From Actinomycetota bacterium (GTDB lineage Bacteria; Actinomycetota; Actinomycetes; Nanopelagicales; Nanopelagicaceae), in NCBI GenBank assembly GCA_947371865.1, contig CANBRH010000011.1, forward strand, positions 1 through 27,565: 27,565 nucleotides of DNA, in the 5' to 3' direction. Below, piece by piece: positions 7,223 through 14,026 of the stretch (positions within the stretch are counted from its first letter, which is position 1; the number at the start of each line of letters is the position of its first letter). The notes under the pieces were generated by a model. The model was given only the letters and a program-made list of their open reading frames with translations, made no database searches and was not told the origin of the DNA. The position numbers were made by a program, and so were the translations under genes.

Positions 7223-8202
7223 AGATGAGGTTTGATCTTTCCTTCGATCTCTGATCGCGCCAATTTCCCATAAGCGAGTTCAAATCGCGACAAAAATTCA
7301 GTCTCGTCGAAGCGGTATTCCTGAGTCCCTTTAGTTTCAAGGCAGTACGTGGCCAACATAGAACCCAACTGAGCGCAACGTTCGTGGCTAAAACCCCAAG
7401 AAAGACCAGCAATAAAGCCTGATCTAAAGCTGTCGCCAATTCCCGTGGGATCTACTTTTCCTTGCTCTTGCGGAACTGACACTTCAACATTTGCTTTTCC
7501 GTGCTCTTCTACCCGCACACCATCAGATCCCAAAGTAATAACTCGAACTTTGACTCGGTCCATGAGTTCGGCATTCGTCCAACCGGTCTTCTGCAATGCC
7601 AGTGCGAGTTCGTATTCATTGAGAAACAAATAAGTTGCGCCATCTACGAGTAATTTGATTTCTTCACCACTCATGCGCGCCATCTGTTGAGAAGGATCGG
7701 CAGCAAAGGGAATCTGAAGGTTTCGAGCGGTTTCAGAATGTCGAATCATGGCCTCTGGGTCATCAGGAGAGATAACTAAAAGATCAAATTTCCCGACTTT
7801 ATCGATGATGGGTCCAAGTTCAATTTCGCGCGCTTCGCTCATTGCTCCAGGAAAGAAAGAAGCGATTTGATTTAAGTCATCGTCCGTTGTGACCATAAAT
7901 GTGGCGGTAAAAAGGCTCTGAGAGATGTGAACATGTGATGTGTCCACTCCGTGTCGACTGAGCCAGGCGTCGTAATCGGCCCAATCTTTACCCACGGCCG
8001 CAATCAAGATGGGATTGAGCCCAAGAGCGGCCATTCCAAATGAGATGTTGGCCCCACATCCACCTCGACGAATATCGAGGCTGTCCACCAAGAAGGAGAG
8101 TGAAACCTTCGATAGGGATTCCGCGACTAGTGAGTCGGTGAATTTGCCGGTGAAGGTCATCAAATGATCATTACCAACGGAACCAGCAACGGCGATTTTC
8201 AT
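7213..8202 (-). CDS. adoK: Adenosine kinase (PfkB family carbohydrate kinase)
   Basis: A 329-residue ribokinase-family enzyme. It matches the mycobacterial adenosine kinase along its length as I recall that protein (AVAGSVGNDHLM, LSFLVDSL, IASFFPGAMSEAR, AADPSQQMARMSGEEI, TGTQEYRFD). The RRGGCGANISFG substrate-binding segment and the C-terminal DPTGIGDSFRSGF anion-hole/catalytic motif (catalytic Asp257) are intact. It phosphorylates adenosine to AMP with ATP; a broader sugar range cannot be excluded. It converges on tusA with 7 bp between stops. Upstream, AATAAT lies 6 nt before the ATG. Confidence 0.9.
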   Translation of the reverse strand: MKIAVAGSVGNDHLMTFTGKFTDSLVAESLSKVSLSFLVDSLDIRRGGCGANISFGMAALGLNPILIAAVGKDWADYDAWLSRHGVDTSHVHISQSLFTATFMVTTDDDLNQIASFFPGAMSEAREIELGPIIDKVGKFDLLVISPDDPEAMIRHSETARNLQIPFAADPSQQMARMSGEEIKLLVDGATYLFLNEYELALALQKTGWTNAELMDRVKVRVITLGSDGVRVEEHGKANVEVSVPQEQGKVDPTGIGDSFRSGFIAGLSWGFSHERCAQLGSMLATYCLETKGTQEYRFDETEFLSRFELAYGKLARSEIEGKIKPHLVG

Positions 8203-8208
8203 AGGAGC

Positions 8209-8214
8209 ATTATT
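8209..8214 (-). promoter_or_regulatory. Possible leaderless -10 box for adoK
   Basis: AATAAT on the minus strand ends 6 nt before ATG 8202. It matches 5 of 6 positions of TATAAT and keeps the key A2 and T6. It is weaker than the perfect TANNNT boxes elsewhere in the window. Confidence 0.35.
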
Positions 8215-8250
8215 GCCCCTGCCCCTAAATTACTTACAACTTAAAGAAAT

Positions 8251-8613
8251 TTAGTTGAAAGAATCTCCGCAGGCACATGAACCTTGAGCATTGGGATTGT
8301 CGATGGTGAAGCCCTGCTTTTCGATGGTATCGACAAAATCAATAGATGCACCCATGAGATAAGGAGTGCTCATCTTGTCGGTAACGACTTTGACAGCACC
8401 GAATTCAGAAATGGTGTCGCCATCGAGCGCGCGATCGTCAAAATAGAGTTGGTAACGAAGTCCCGAACATCCACCAGGTTGAACTGCTACGCGCAGGCTG
8501 AGATCGTCGCGACCTTCCTGAGCGAGAAGTGCGGCAACTTTGGTTGCAGCTACATCGGTCAGCGCAATCCCAGCAGTCTGAATGGTGATGTCCGTTGTGG
8601 TCTCTGTGCTCAT
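8251..8613 (-). CDS. erpA: A-type iron-sulfur cluster carrier (HesB/IscA/ErpA)
   Basis: A 120-residue A-type carrier that delivers Fe-S clusters to apo-proteins. The three conserved cysteines are present: Cys49 in QPGGCSGLRY, and Cys113 and Cys115 in GSCACGDSF. The N-terminal ~10 residues are a Thr-rich extension. A Shine-Dalgarno sequence (GGGGAG) lies about 5 nt upstream of the ATG. It lies 48 bp upstream of adoK on the same strand and is divergent from nadA, whose product is an Fe-S client. Actinobacterial genomes often keep this gene near the qcr/cta region. Confidence 0.93.
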   Translation of the reverse strand: MSTETTTDITIQTAGIALTDVAATKVAALLAQEGRDDLSLRVAVQPGGCSGLRYQLYFDDRALDGDTISEFGAVKVVTDKMSTPYLMGASIDFVDTIEKQGFTIDNPNAQGSCACGDSFN

Positions 8614-8652
8614 GTCTCTCCCCTATTACTGAATGTGGACCTGCCGTTGTTC

Positions 8653-8686
8653 TTCAAAACTGGTTCAAAACTGGTTCAAAGTCTGG
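8653..8686. repeat. Three tandem ~11-bp direct repeats in the erpA-nadA intergenic region
   Basis: TTCAAAACTGG is repeated exactly at 8653-8663 and 8664-8674, with a third imperfect copy TTCAAAGTCTGG at 8675-8686. The period is close to one helical turn. It sits 40-73 bp upstream of the erpA ATG and about 90-124 bp upstream of nadA. It could be a protein-binding array or simple slippage. The rest of the 163-bp gap holds the putative nadA promoter. Confidence 0.85.
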
Positions 8687-8740
8687 TGCAAAGGTTACTG
8701 CCTCAGGTAACCCCGCGCGCGCCAAATCTATTCCTTTGGG

Positions 8741-8770
8741 TTGGCTATCGATCATTATTAGGTAGACAAT
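8741..8770 (+). promoter_or_regulatory. Putative nadA promoter
   Basis: TTGGCT (8741-8746) and GACAAT (8765-8770) are separated by 18 bp, and GACAAT ends 6 nt before the nadA ATG at 8777. The first base of the -10 box differs from T. If used, the transcript would be leaderless. Confidence 0.35.
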
Positions 8771-8776
8771 TGCGCC

Positions 8777-9919
8777 ATGTCGCTCTCTGATTTGCTGCTA
8801 TTGGGACAGGGGCAAGACTTGGCCAGCGAACGAGGTGTCTCCTGTGACGGCGCTCTTCCTGCCGCCAGTGATCCCGGCTTGGTTCAGCGAGCCCAGGTAG
8901 CCCGTGCCGCCCTCGGTGCCCGTGCCATGATTCTGGGTCACCACTACCAGCGCGAAGAAGTCATCCAATTTGCAGATATCACGGGCGACTCCTTCAAATT
9001 AGCGCAAGCCGCCGCTGAGAATTCCGCGGCCGAATATGTACTTTTCTGCGGAGTGCATTTCATGGCAGAGAGTGCCGATATTTTGACCACGCCCGAGCAG
9101 AAAGTGATCCTGCCTGATCTAGCCGCTGGTTGTTCCATGGCTGACATGGCAAGCGCTACTCAAGTGGAGGATTGCTGGAAGGCGCTTACGAAACTAGGGG
9201 TTGCTAACACCACGATTCCAATTACCTACATGAACTCAACAGCTGCGATCAAAGCGTTCACTGGTCGAAACGGTGGCGCGGTCTGCACTTCTTCCAACGC
9301 TGAACGAGCGATGTCGTGGGCATTTTCGAAAGGTGAGAAGATCCTCTTTTTGCCGGACCAACATTTGGGTCGAAATACTGCTGTACTCAAATTAGGACTC
9401 GACCTCTCAGATTGCGTGCTCTGGAACCCTTGGAAACCTCAAGGTGGACTTACTGACCAGGAGATTAAGTCAGCAAAAGTAATTCTCTGGCGTGGACATT
9501 GCTCGGTCCACGGACGGTTCTCACTCGACAACATTGCACAGATGCGCGCTCAAGTCCCCGGGGTAAAGATCTTGGTGCATCCGGAATGCCAGCACGAAGT
9601 CGTCTCCAATTCTGATGTCGTTGGAAGTACTGAAATGATTATTAAGACCATTGCCGATTCACCGTCGGGCTCCATCTGGGCCGTCGGAACTGAACTCAAT
9701 CTGGTCTCCAGGCTCGCGGCACGATTCACCGACAAGCGCGTGCTCTTTCTCGATAAAACAGTCTGTTATTGCTCCACCATGAACCGGATAGATCTGCCCC
9801 ATCTTGTCTGGGCCATGGAATCTCTTGTCTCGGGGCGCTTGGTCAATCGAATTCAGGTGGAGAGCGAAACGGCTCAATTCGCCAAAGTTGCATTGGAAAG
9901 AATGCTGGCCCTACCGTAA
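8777..9919 (+). CDS. nadA: Quinolinate synthase NadA
   Basis: A 380-residue quinolinate synthase, which condenses iminoaspartate with dihydroxyacetone phosphate to quinolinate in de novo NAD synthesis. The three [4Fe-4S] cysteines are inferred at Cys91 (LFCGVHFMAES), Cys170 (GAVCTSSNAE) and Cys330 (VCYCSTMNR, equivalent to CPWMAMN of enterobacterial NadA). Other signatures are ILGHHYQREEV, GDSFKLAQ, LPDLAAGCSMADM and VHPECQHEVV. No nadB or nadC follows; the next gene, 4 bp on, is a DUF3043 membrane protein. Confidence 0.96.
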   Translation: MSLSDLLLLGQGQDLASERGVSCDGALPAASDPGLVQRAQVARAALGARAMILGHHYQREEVIQFADITGDSFKLAQAAAENSAAEYVLFCGVHFMAESADILTTPEQKVILPDLAAGCSMADMASATQVEDCWKALTKLGVANTTIPITYMNSTAAIKAFTGRNGGAVCTSSNAERAMSWAFSKGEKILFLPDQHLGRNTAVLKLGLDLSDCVLWNPWKPQGGLTDQEIKSAKVILWRGHCSVHGRFSLDNIAQMRAQVPGVKILVHPECQHEVVSNSDVVGSTEMIIKTIADSPSGSIWAVGTELNLVSRLAARFTDKRVLFLDKTVCYCSTMNRIDLPHLVWAMESLVSGRLVNRIQVESETAQFAKVALERMLALP

Positions 9920-9923
9920 CCAC

Positions 9924-10490
9924 ATGAGCGATCGCGCAAACACCAATTCTTCATCTGATTCTGCTGCCAGCGACAAATCTGGCAAAGGCCGTGCGACTCC
10001 TACTCGCAAAGAGGCCGAGGCAAAACGGAAAGTAAATTCGCTAGCACCTGCCAAGAACAAGGCAGAACGCTTTCGTGATCGCGAACAAGCGACCGTTCGC
10101 AGACGCGCTGCTCGTGAGGCTTATATGCGCGGCGATGAATCAGCCCTTCCAGCGCGTGACAAAGGTCCAGTACGCAAATTCGTTCGGGACTATGTGGACT
10201 CTCATCGATCCATTGGTGAATACTTCTTGCCGGTCATTGTCATCGTCTTAGTTTTAACGGTTATCCCTAATCGATATGTGCAATTGATGGCGATACTTTT
10301 TATGTATTCAGCGATGCTCTACTCACTGCTCTCTGGCTTTCTCTTCACCTTCAAGATTCGAAAGCTTGTAGCGAAGAAATTCCCAGGTACACCTACAAAA
10401 GGGCTGGGAATGTATGGCTGGTTGAGATCGACCCAGATGCGACGAATGCGCGCCCCCGCACCTCAAATCAAGCGCGGAGAAAAGATCTAG
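9924..10490 (+). CDS. DUF3043 family membrane protein
   Basis: A 188-residue protein of unknown function found in actinobacteria. It has a charged, disordered N-terminal half (Ser-rich, then GKGRATPTRKEAEAKRK), the family core RDKGPVRKFVRDYVDSHRSIGEYFLP, two membrane helices (about residues 92-108 and 115-135) and a basic C-terminus. I chose ATG 9924 because it follows the nadA stop by 4 bp; upstream in-frame starts lie inside nadA. Its 3' end forms one arm of a hairpin shared with the convergent aldo/keto reductase gene. Confidence 0.88.
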   Translation: MSDRANTNSSSDSAASDKSGKGRATPTRKEAEAKRKVNSLAPAKNKAERFRDREQATVRRRAAREAYMRGDESALPARDKGPVRKFVRDYVDSHRSIGEYFLPVIVIVLVLTVIPNRYVQLMAILFMYSAMLYSLLSGFLFTFKIRKLVAKKFPGTPTKGLGMYGWLRSTQMRRMRAPAPQIKRGEKI

Positions 10491-10509
10491 CTTCTTTTCT
10501 CTAAGCGCG
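10473..10509. terminator. Bidirectional terminator-like hairpin between convergent genes
   Basis: GAGAAAAGA (10477-10485) and TCTTTTCTC (10493-10501) form a perfect 9-bp stem with a 7-nt loop. CGCG on each side (10473-10476 and 10506-10509) can extend it across a 4-nt bulge. The stem spans the stop codons of the DUF3043 gene (TAG 10488-10490) and the aldo/keto reductase (10501-10503). There is no long T run after the stem, only T-rich stretches within it, so efficiency is uncertain. Confidence 0.5.
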
Positions 10510-11502
10510 TGGGTTTGGACTCACGGTCTTATCGGGGTTGCGCTCGGGGATATCTCCCAGAACCACATCAATGCGGTACATGATTTCCGCATCCAGCTTG
10601 ACCCCAGAGGCTTTCACATTCTCTTTGACCTGAGATGGCTTGGTTGCTCCCATAATCACAGAGGAAACATTCTGGTTTTGAAGCGCCCACGCCAAAGCCA
10701 ACTGTGAAAGTGAAAGGCCAACTTCATCTGCAATGGGGCGCAATTGTTGAACGGCTTCCAGCACTTCATCCCGCATCCAACCCGAAATCATGCCCGCACC
10801 ACTCTTCTTATCTGTAGCACGTGAGCCAGCCGGGGCTTCCTTTCCGGGTAGGTACTTTCCTGTCAAAACGCCTTGAGCAATTGGCGACCAGACGATCTGA
10901 CCAATTCCCTCTTGCACGCAGAGAGGAACAACTTGGCTTTCGATAACCCGCCAGAGCATTGAATATTGCGGCTGACTTGAAACAAATTGGTTATAGCCGC
11001 GTTGCTTTTGAATGGACAGAGCATGCGAAATTTGATCTGAAGTCCACTCGGAAAATCCGATGTAATGAACTTTCCCTTGACGAATGAGATCATCGAATGC
11101 AGAAAGCGACTCTTCCAAAGGTGTTTCAAAATCAAATCGATGGAATTGATAGAGATCAATGTGGTCGGTATTGAGCCGCTTGAGCGAGGCATGGACCGAT
11201 TCCATGATGTGTTTTCGGGAGAGGCCGCGATCATTTCGGCCCTCACCAGTTGGCCAGTAGACCTTGGTGAAAAGTTCGTAGCTCTCGCGCTTGACGCCCT
11301 TTAAGGCTTTACCCAGAACAACCTCAGCCCGAGTACCTGCATACACATCTGCGGTATCGAAGGTAGTGATTCCGACATCCAGAGCCGCTGTTACGCACTT
11401 TATGGCTGCTTCTTCTTCCACCTGTGAACCATGGGTTATCCAGTTTCCGTAAGAGATCTCTGAGACATACATTCCACTGCTACCCAAGCGACGATATTCC
11501 AT
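10501..11502 (-). CDS. Aldo/keto reductase (voltage-gated K+ channel beta-subunit-like)
   Basis: A 333-residue (beta/alpha)8 NADPH-dependent oxidoreductase that reduces carbonyl compounds. The catalytic tetrad is visible as Asp49 and Tyr54 (FDTADVY), Lys80 (FTKVY) and His121 (LYQFHRFD). The start MEYRRLGSSGMYVSEISYG and the segment IVWSPIAQGVLTGKY are typical of the Kv-beta/YajO-like AKR branch. The physiological substrate is not evident. The start codon is 23 bp from the divergent small protein gene, and a TACGCT -10 box lies 7 nt upstream, so the mRNA is probably leaderless. Confidence 0.92.
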   Translation of the reverse strand: MEYRRLGSSGMYVSEISYGNWITHGSQVEEEAAIKCVTAALDVGITTFDTADVYAGTRAEVVLGKALKGVKRESYELFTKVYWPTGEGRNDRGLSRKHIMESVHASLKRLNTDHIDLYQFHRFDFETPLEESLSAFDDLIRQGKVHYIGFSEWTSDQISHALSIQKQRGYNQFVSSQPQYSMLWRVIESQVVPLCVQEGIGQIVWSPIAQGVLTGKYLPGKEAPAGSRATDKKSGAGMISGWMRDEVLEAVQQLRPIADEVGLSLSQLALAWALQNQNVSSVIMGATKPSQVKENVKASGVKLDAEIMYRIDVVLGDIPERNPDKTVSPNPRA

Positions 11503-11509
11503 GGATGAG

Positions 11510-11515
11510 AGCGTA
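11510..11515 (-). promoter_or_regulatory. Leaderless -10 box for the aldo/keto reductase gene
   Basis: TACGCT on the minus strand ends 7 nt before ATG 11502. It shares two bases (11514-11515) with the -10 box of the divergent gene. Confidence 0.5.
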
Positions 11516-11519
11516 CTCT
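11514..11519 (+). promoter_or_regulatory. Leaderless -10 box for the small membrane protein gene
   Basis: TACTCT ends 6 nt before ATG 11526. It overlaps the -10 box of the divergent aldo/keto reductase gene, so polymerase should not be able to open both at once. Confidence 0.5.
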
Positions 11520-11525
11520 GAGGCC

Positions 11526-11798
11526 ATGAGAAAAGTTTCCGCGGTTGTTAGTTTGCTACTCCTTGGACTCGCTGTTCCGCTTTCTCCAGCGCGGGCTGAT
11601 GAATCACCCTCGACGGGTCCAACCCCCGCGCTCTACGGAAGTTCAGCCACCCCCGCGAGCAATGAGAAACTGGAACCTGAACATCGAATTCGCGACGATG
11701 AGCATGGCTTCGAAGCCGTCCAACTTTCGATTGTGGCCGGAGCGATCATCATTGCTATTGGCATTGCCGTTGGAATCGGACGCCGACGCCGCGACTAG
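11526..11798 (+). CDS. Small secreted/membrane-anchored protein of unknown function
   Basis: I do not recognise this 90-residue protein. It has a signal peptide (MRKVSAVVSLLLLGLAVPL, likely cleavage after ARA near residue 24) and a short Pro/Ser/Thr/Ala-rich exported segment that ends in a charged stretch (EPEHRIRDDEHGFE). A C-terminal membrane helix (about residues 66-85) and a basic RRRRD tail follow. This is the plan of a small type I anchored protein, or a remnant of a surface protein. The ATG at 11526 was chosen over an upstream in-frame start because of the signal peptide and the -10 box 6 nt before it. A small hairpin, GCACG/CGTGC at 11829-11843, lies downstream. Confidence 0.65.
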   Translation: MRKVSAVVSLLLLGLAVPLSPARADESPSTGPTPALYGSSATPASNEKLEPEHRIRDDEHGFEAVQLSIVAGAIIIAIGIAVGIGRRRRD

Positions 11799-11840
11799 AT
11801 CGTATTAAAACGGACTATCGATGTATTCGCACGGAGTTCG

Positions 11841-11849
11841 TGCTAATTT
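11841..11849 (+). promoter_or_regulatory. Putative extended -10 promoter of the btu operon
   Basis: TGCTAATTT matches an extended -10 (TG-N-TANNNT). It would start transcription near 11856, just ahead of the riboswitch. No good -35 is seen 17 bp upstream. The same bases form part of a weak hairpin followed by TAATTTT, which could instead end the upstream gene. Confidence 0.3.
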
Positions 11850-11856
11850 TCACTCG

Positions 11857-12010
11857 CTGCCAAAGGTTTTCCTAAAGCAGTAGCAATGTGTTTAGCGAAG
11901 TTCGGTGAAATTCCGACGCTGTTCCCGCAACTGTAAAAGACATCCTCACATGTCTGAGCCAGGTCGCCTAACCCAAAGCTGATGTATCCGACCTCGGAGG
12001 AAGGTCGGGC
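11857..12010 (+). ncRNA. Cobalamin riboswitch aptamer
   Basis: The core reads GAAGTTCGGTGAAATTCCG, then CGCTGTTCCCGCAACTGTAA (11898-11936), the hallmark of cobalamin riboswitches. The B12-box-like AGCCAGGTCGCC follows at 11957-11968. Stem P5 is GACAT/ATGTC (11939-11943/11950-11954) with loop CCTCAC. A downstream hairpin CCGACCT/AGGTCGG (11988-11994/12002-12008) has loop CGGAGGA, and its GAGG can pair with CCTC of the first loop, the family's kissing-loop contact. It controls btuFCD: ligand binding should turn expression off. The exact 5' boundary is uncertain. Confidence 0.92.
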
Positions 12011-12056
12011 CTCGCGAACTTAAGGAACACTTAAGCAAGTAAGCCCTTCTTCCTCC
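11996..12056 (+). promoter_or_regulatory. Antiterminator pairing of the cobalamin riboswitch
   Basis: GGAGGAAG (11996-12003, loop and 3' arm of the kissing hairpin) is perfectly complementary to CTTCCTCC (12049-12056), which includes part of the 5' arm of the terminator. The two pairings exclude each other. A palindromic CTTAAG pair (12019-12024 and 12030-12035) can form a small hairpin between them. Confidence 0.65.
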
Positions 12057-12080
12057 CTCAAAGTTTGAGGGAGTTTTTTT
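12053..12080 (+). terminator. Riboswitch-controlled intrinsic terminator overlapping the btuF ribosome binding site
   Basis: CTCCCTCA (12053-12060) pairs with TGAGGGAG (12066-12073) around a 5-nt loop, followed directly by seven T (12074-12080) and then the btuF ATG. The 3' arm contains GAGGGAG, the only Shine-Dalgarno sequence for btuF (7 nt spacing). The hairpin therefore both ends transcription and hides the ribosome binding site. Confidence 0.88.
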
Positions 12081-12989
12081 ATGTCACGATTTAGGTACGT
12101 CTTACCCATTTCCTTGTTAATCACGCTTGTTGCGCCGCTCGGCCATAGCCAAGCCGCGGCAAAAGTTCCAACAATCGTGGTGCAGTCCGGTGGATTTTCA
12201 ACAAAGATTGTTGGCGTCCCCAAACGCATCATTTCCCTCTCCCCGACGGCCACTGAAAATCTCTTTGCTCTTGGCGCAGGGTCACAAGTCATCGCAGTCG
12301 ACAACTTGTCTAACTATCCAGCAAATGCGCCCATTACAAAGTTGAGTGCATTCACCCCCAACGTAGAAGCGCTGGCAGCAAAGAAACCGGACCTCATAAT
12401 TCTTTCGGTCGATTCCACGAACTCAACGGCAGTGCGCAAATCTCTCACTCTATTGAAAATCCCCGTTCTCATGGAGAAAGCTCCGGATCGACTCTCGGAT
12501 GCATATCAAGAAATATTGGCCATTGGGGCAGCGACCAATCATCTAATCAAAGCTAGAACATTAGTAGCATCCATGAAGCTTTCCATCAGCGGAATCATCG
12601 CCAAGGCAAAACGAAAAGTACCTTTAACATTTTTCCATGAACTAGATTCGACCCTCTACTCTGCTACTTCAAATACCTTTATTGGCCACGTCTATTCCGA
12701 CTTCAATTTGCTCAATATCGCCGACAAAGCAGCGGGGGCAGACGCCTCTGGCTACCCACAACTCTCTCAAGAGTATTTAGTAACCACCAACCCACAAATC
12801 GTTTTCTTAGGCGATGCCCAGTACGGCGAGAGCGTTACAACTTTGGCGGCTAGACCCGGTTGGAACGCGATTGATGCCGTAAAGAATGGCCACGTAGTCG
12901 AACTTCCTTCTGACATTCCGTCACGTTGGGGACCACGACTTGTGCAGTTCTATCAATTTATCGCCGACTCAATTTCAAAGATCAACTAA
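12081..12989 (+). CDS. btuF: Cobalamin ABC transporter substrate-binding protein
   Basis: A 302-residue class III periplasmic-binding-type protein (BtuF/FhuD fold) for B12 capture. Recognisable blocks are KRIISLSPTATENLFALGAG, VDNLSNYP, FTPNVEALAAKKPDLIIL and, near the C-terminus, PGWNAIDAVKNGHVVELP. The N-terminus is a Sec signal (MSRFRY, hydrophobic core to about residue 20, AQ-rich region) without a lipobox Cys, which is unusual for a monoderm binding protein. Vitamin B12 specificity is inferred from the riboswitch, since siderophore-binding relatives look alike. First gene of btuFCD. Confidence 0.88.
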   Translation: MSRFRYVLPISLLITLVAPLGHSQAAAKVPTIVVQSGGFSTKIVGVPKRIISLSPTATENLFALGAGSQVIAVDNLSNYPANAPITKLSAFTPNVEALAAKKPDLIILSVDSTNSTAVRKSLTLLKIPVLMEKAPDRLSDAYQEILAIGAATNHLIKARTLVASMKLSISGIIAKAKRKVPLTFFHELDSTLYSATSNTFIGHVYSDFNLLNIADKAAGADASGYPQLSQEYLVTTNPQIVFLGDAQYGESVTTLAARPGWNAIDAVKNGHVVELPSDIPSRWGPRLVQFYQFIADSISKIN

Positions 12990-12994
12990 ATTTT

Positions 12995-14026
12995 ATGAGC
13001 GAAAGAAATCACGGTGCGTCTGTCGGCATCGGTCGAATCTGGAATTGGCGTATAACCGCCATCAGCGCCGTGATTCTTTTGCTTGTTGCCTTGATAGGTG
13101 TCAGCTTTGGTCCTATCTCGCTTAACTTTGGCAAGATCTTGCGTACCCTATTTGGCGCGCCAGGTGGTTTATCCGGACAAGAACGAGTACTTCTATTAGA
13201 CCTTCGACTCCCCCGTGTTCTCTTGGCCGCTCTTGTCGGTGCGGCTTTAGCGAGCAGTGGTGCCGTTTATCAAACGGTCTTTCGTAACCCTCTGGCAGAT
13301 CCTTACCTTTTAGGCGCTGCAGCTGGGGCCGGTCTCGGCGCCACTTTGGCAATAACGAGTTCTGGCGGAAATGTGTACGGCCTCTTGCCCATCTTTTCGT
13401 TTATGGGCGGGGTCCTAGCGGTATTAACAACTTTCTTTATTTCGGGGAAATTCTTTGCTGAGCCAAATTCACTTTTGCTTTCCGGAATCGCTGTGGGTTC
13501 TTTCGCAACCGCCATTCAGACGTATCTCCAACAGCGCCACAGCAGCGCTCTTCGTCCGGTCTATTCCTGGATTTTGGGTGAACTTACCGTTGCCAATTGG
13601 CAAGTAGTTAGGTGGTCAAGTCTTTATATTCTCTCTGCAATCGCAATCTTGATTGTCGTCTCCAAACAGCTTGATGGCCTAATGCTCAGCGATGAAGAAT
13701 CTTTCTCCCTTGGTATAAATCCGAATCGACTTCGCATTATTGCCGTAGCAGCGGCCACCTTGGCCACCGCAACGGCAGTGTCGGCAAGTGGCCTCATTGG
13801 TTTTGTCGGAATCGTCGTGCCTCACTTGGTTCGTGGCATTACCCACCGAGTTACAAATCGCTCTCTTGGGGCCATTGCCATGATGGGTGCAGCATTTCTA
13901 GTGATTGCAGATTTAGGAGCCCGAACTTTGCTCTCCCCCGCTGAACTTCCCATCGGAGTCATCACTGCCTTTGTCGGCGCCCCATTCTTTTTGGTCGTCT
14001 TGCGTAGAAAGCGAGTTAGTTCATGA
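12995..14026 (+). CDS. btuC: Cobalamin ABC transporter permease (FecCD family)
   Basis: A 343-residue FecCD/BtuC-type permease with about ten hydrophobic helices. The family segments LRLPRVLLAALVGAALASSGAVYQTVFRNPLADPYLLGAAAGAG (cited as RLPRVLLAALVGA and FRNPLADPYLLG) and GFVGIVVPHLVRGITHR are well kept. I start it at ATG 12995, 5 bp after btuF; longer in-frame starts would lie inside btuF. No Shine-Dalgarno sequence is evident, so translation is probably coupled. The stop overlaps the btuD start by 4 bp. Confidence 0.92.
   Translation: MSERNHGASVGIGRIWNWRITAISAVILLLVALIGVSFGPISLNFGKILRTLFGAPGGLSGQERVLLLDLRLPRVLLAALVGAALASSGAVYQTVFRNPLADPYLLGAAAGAGLGATLAITSSGGNVYGLLPIFSFMGGVLAVLTTFFISGKFFAEPNSLLLSGIAVGSFATAIQTYLQQRHSSALRPVYSWILGELTVANWQVVRWSSLYILSAIAILIVVSKQLDGLMLSDEESFSLGINPNRLRIIAVAAATLATATAVSASGLIGFVGIVVPHLVRGITHRVTNRSLGAIAMMGAAFLVIADLGARTLLSPAELPIGVITAFVGAPFFLVVLRRKRVSS

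Noticed and set aside
11829..11849. GCACG/CGTGC hairpin followed by TAATTTT as a terminator of the small membrane protein gene
   Set aside because: A 5-bp stem with an interrupted T stretch is weak, and the same bases fit an extended -10 for the btu operon.
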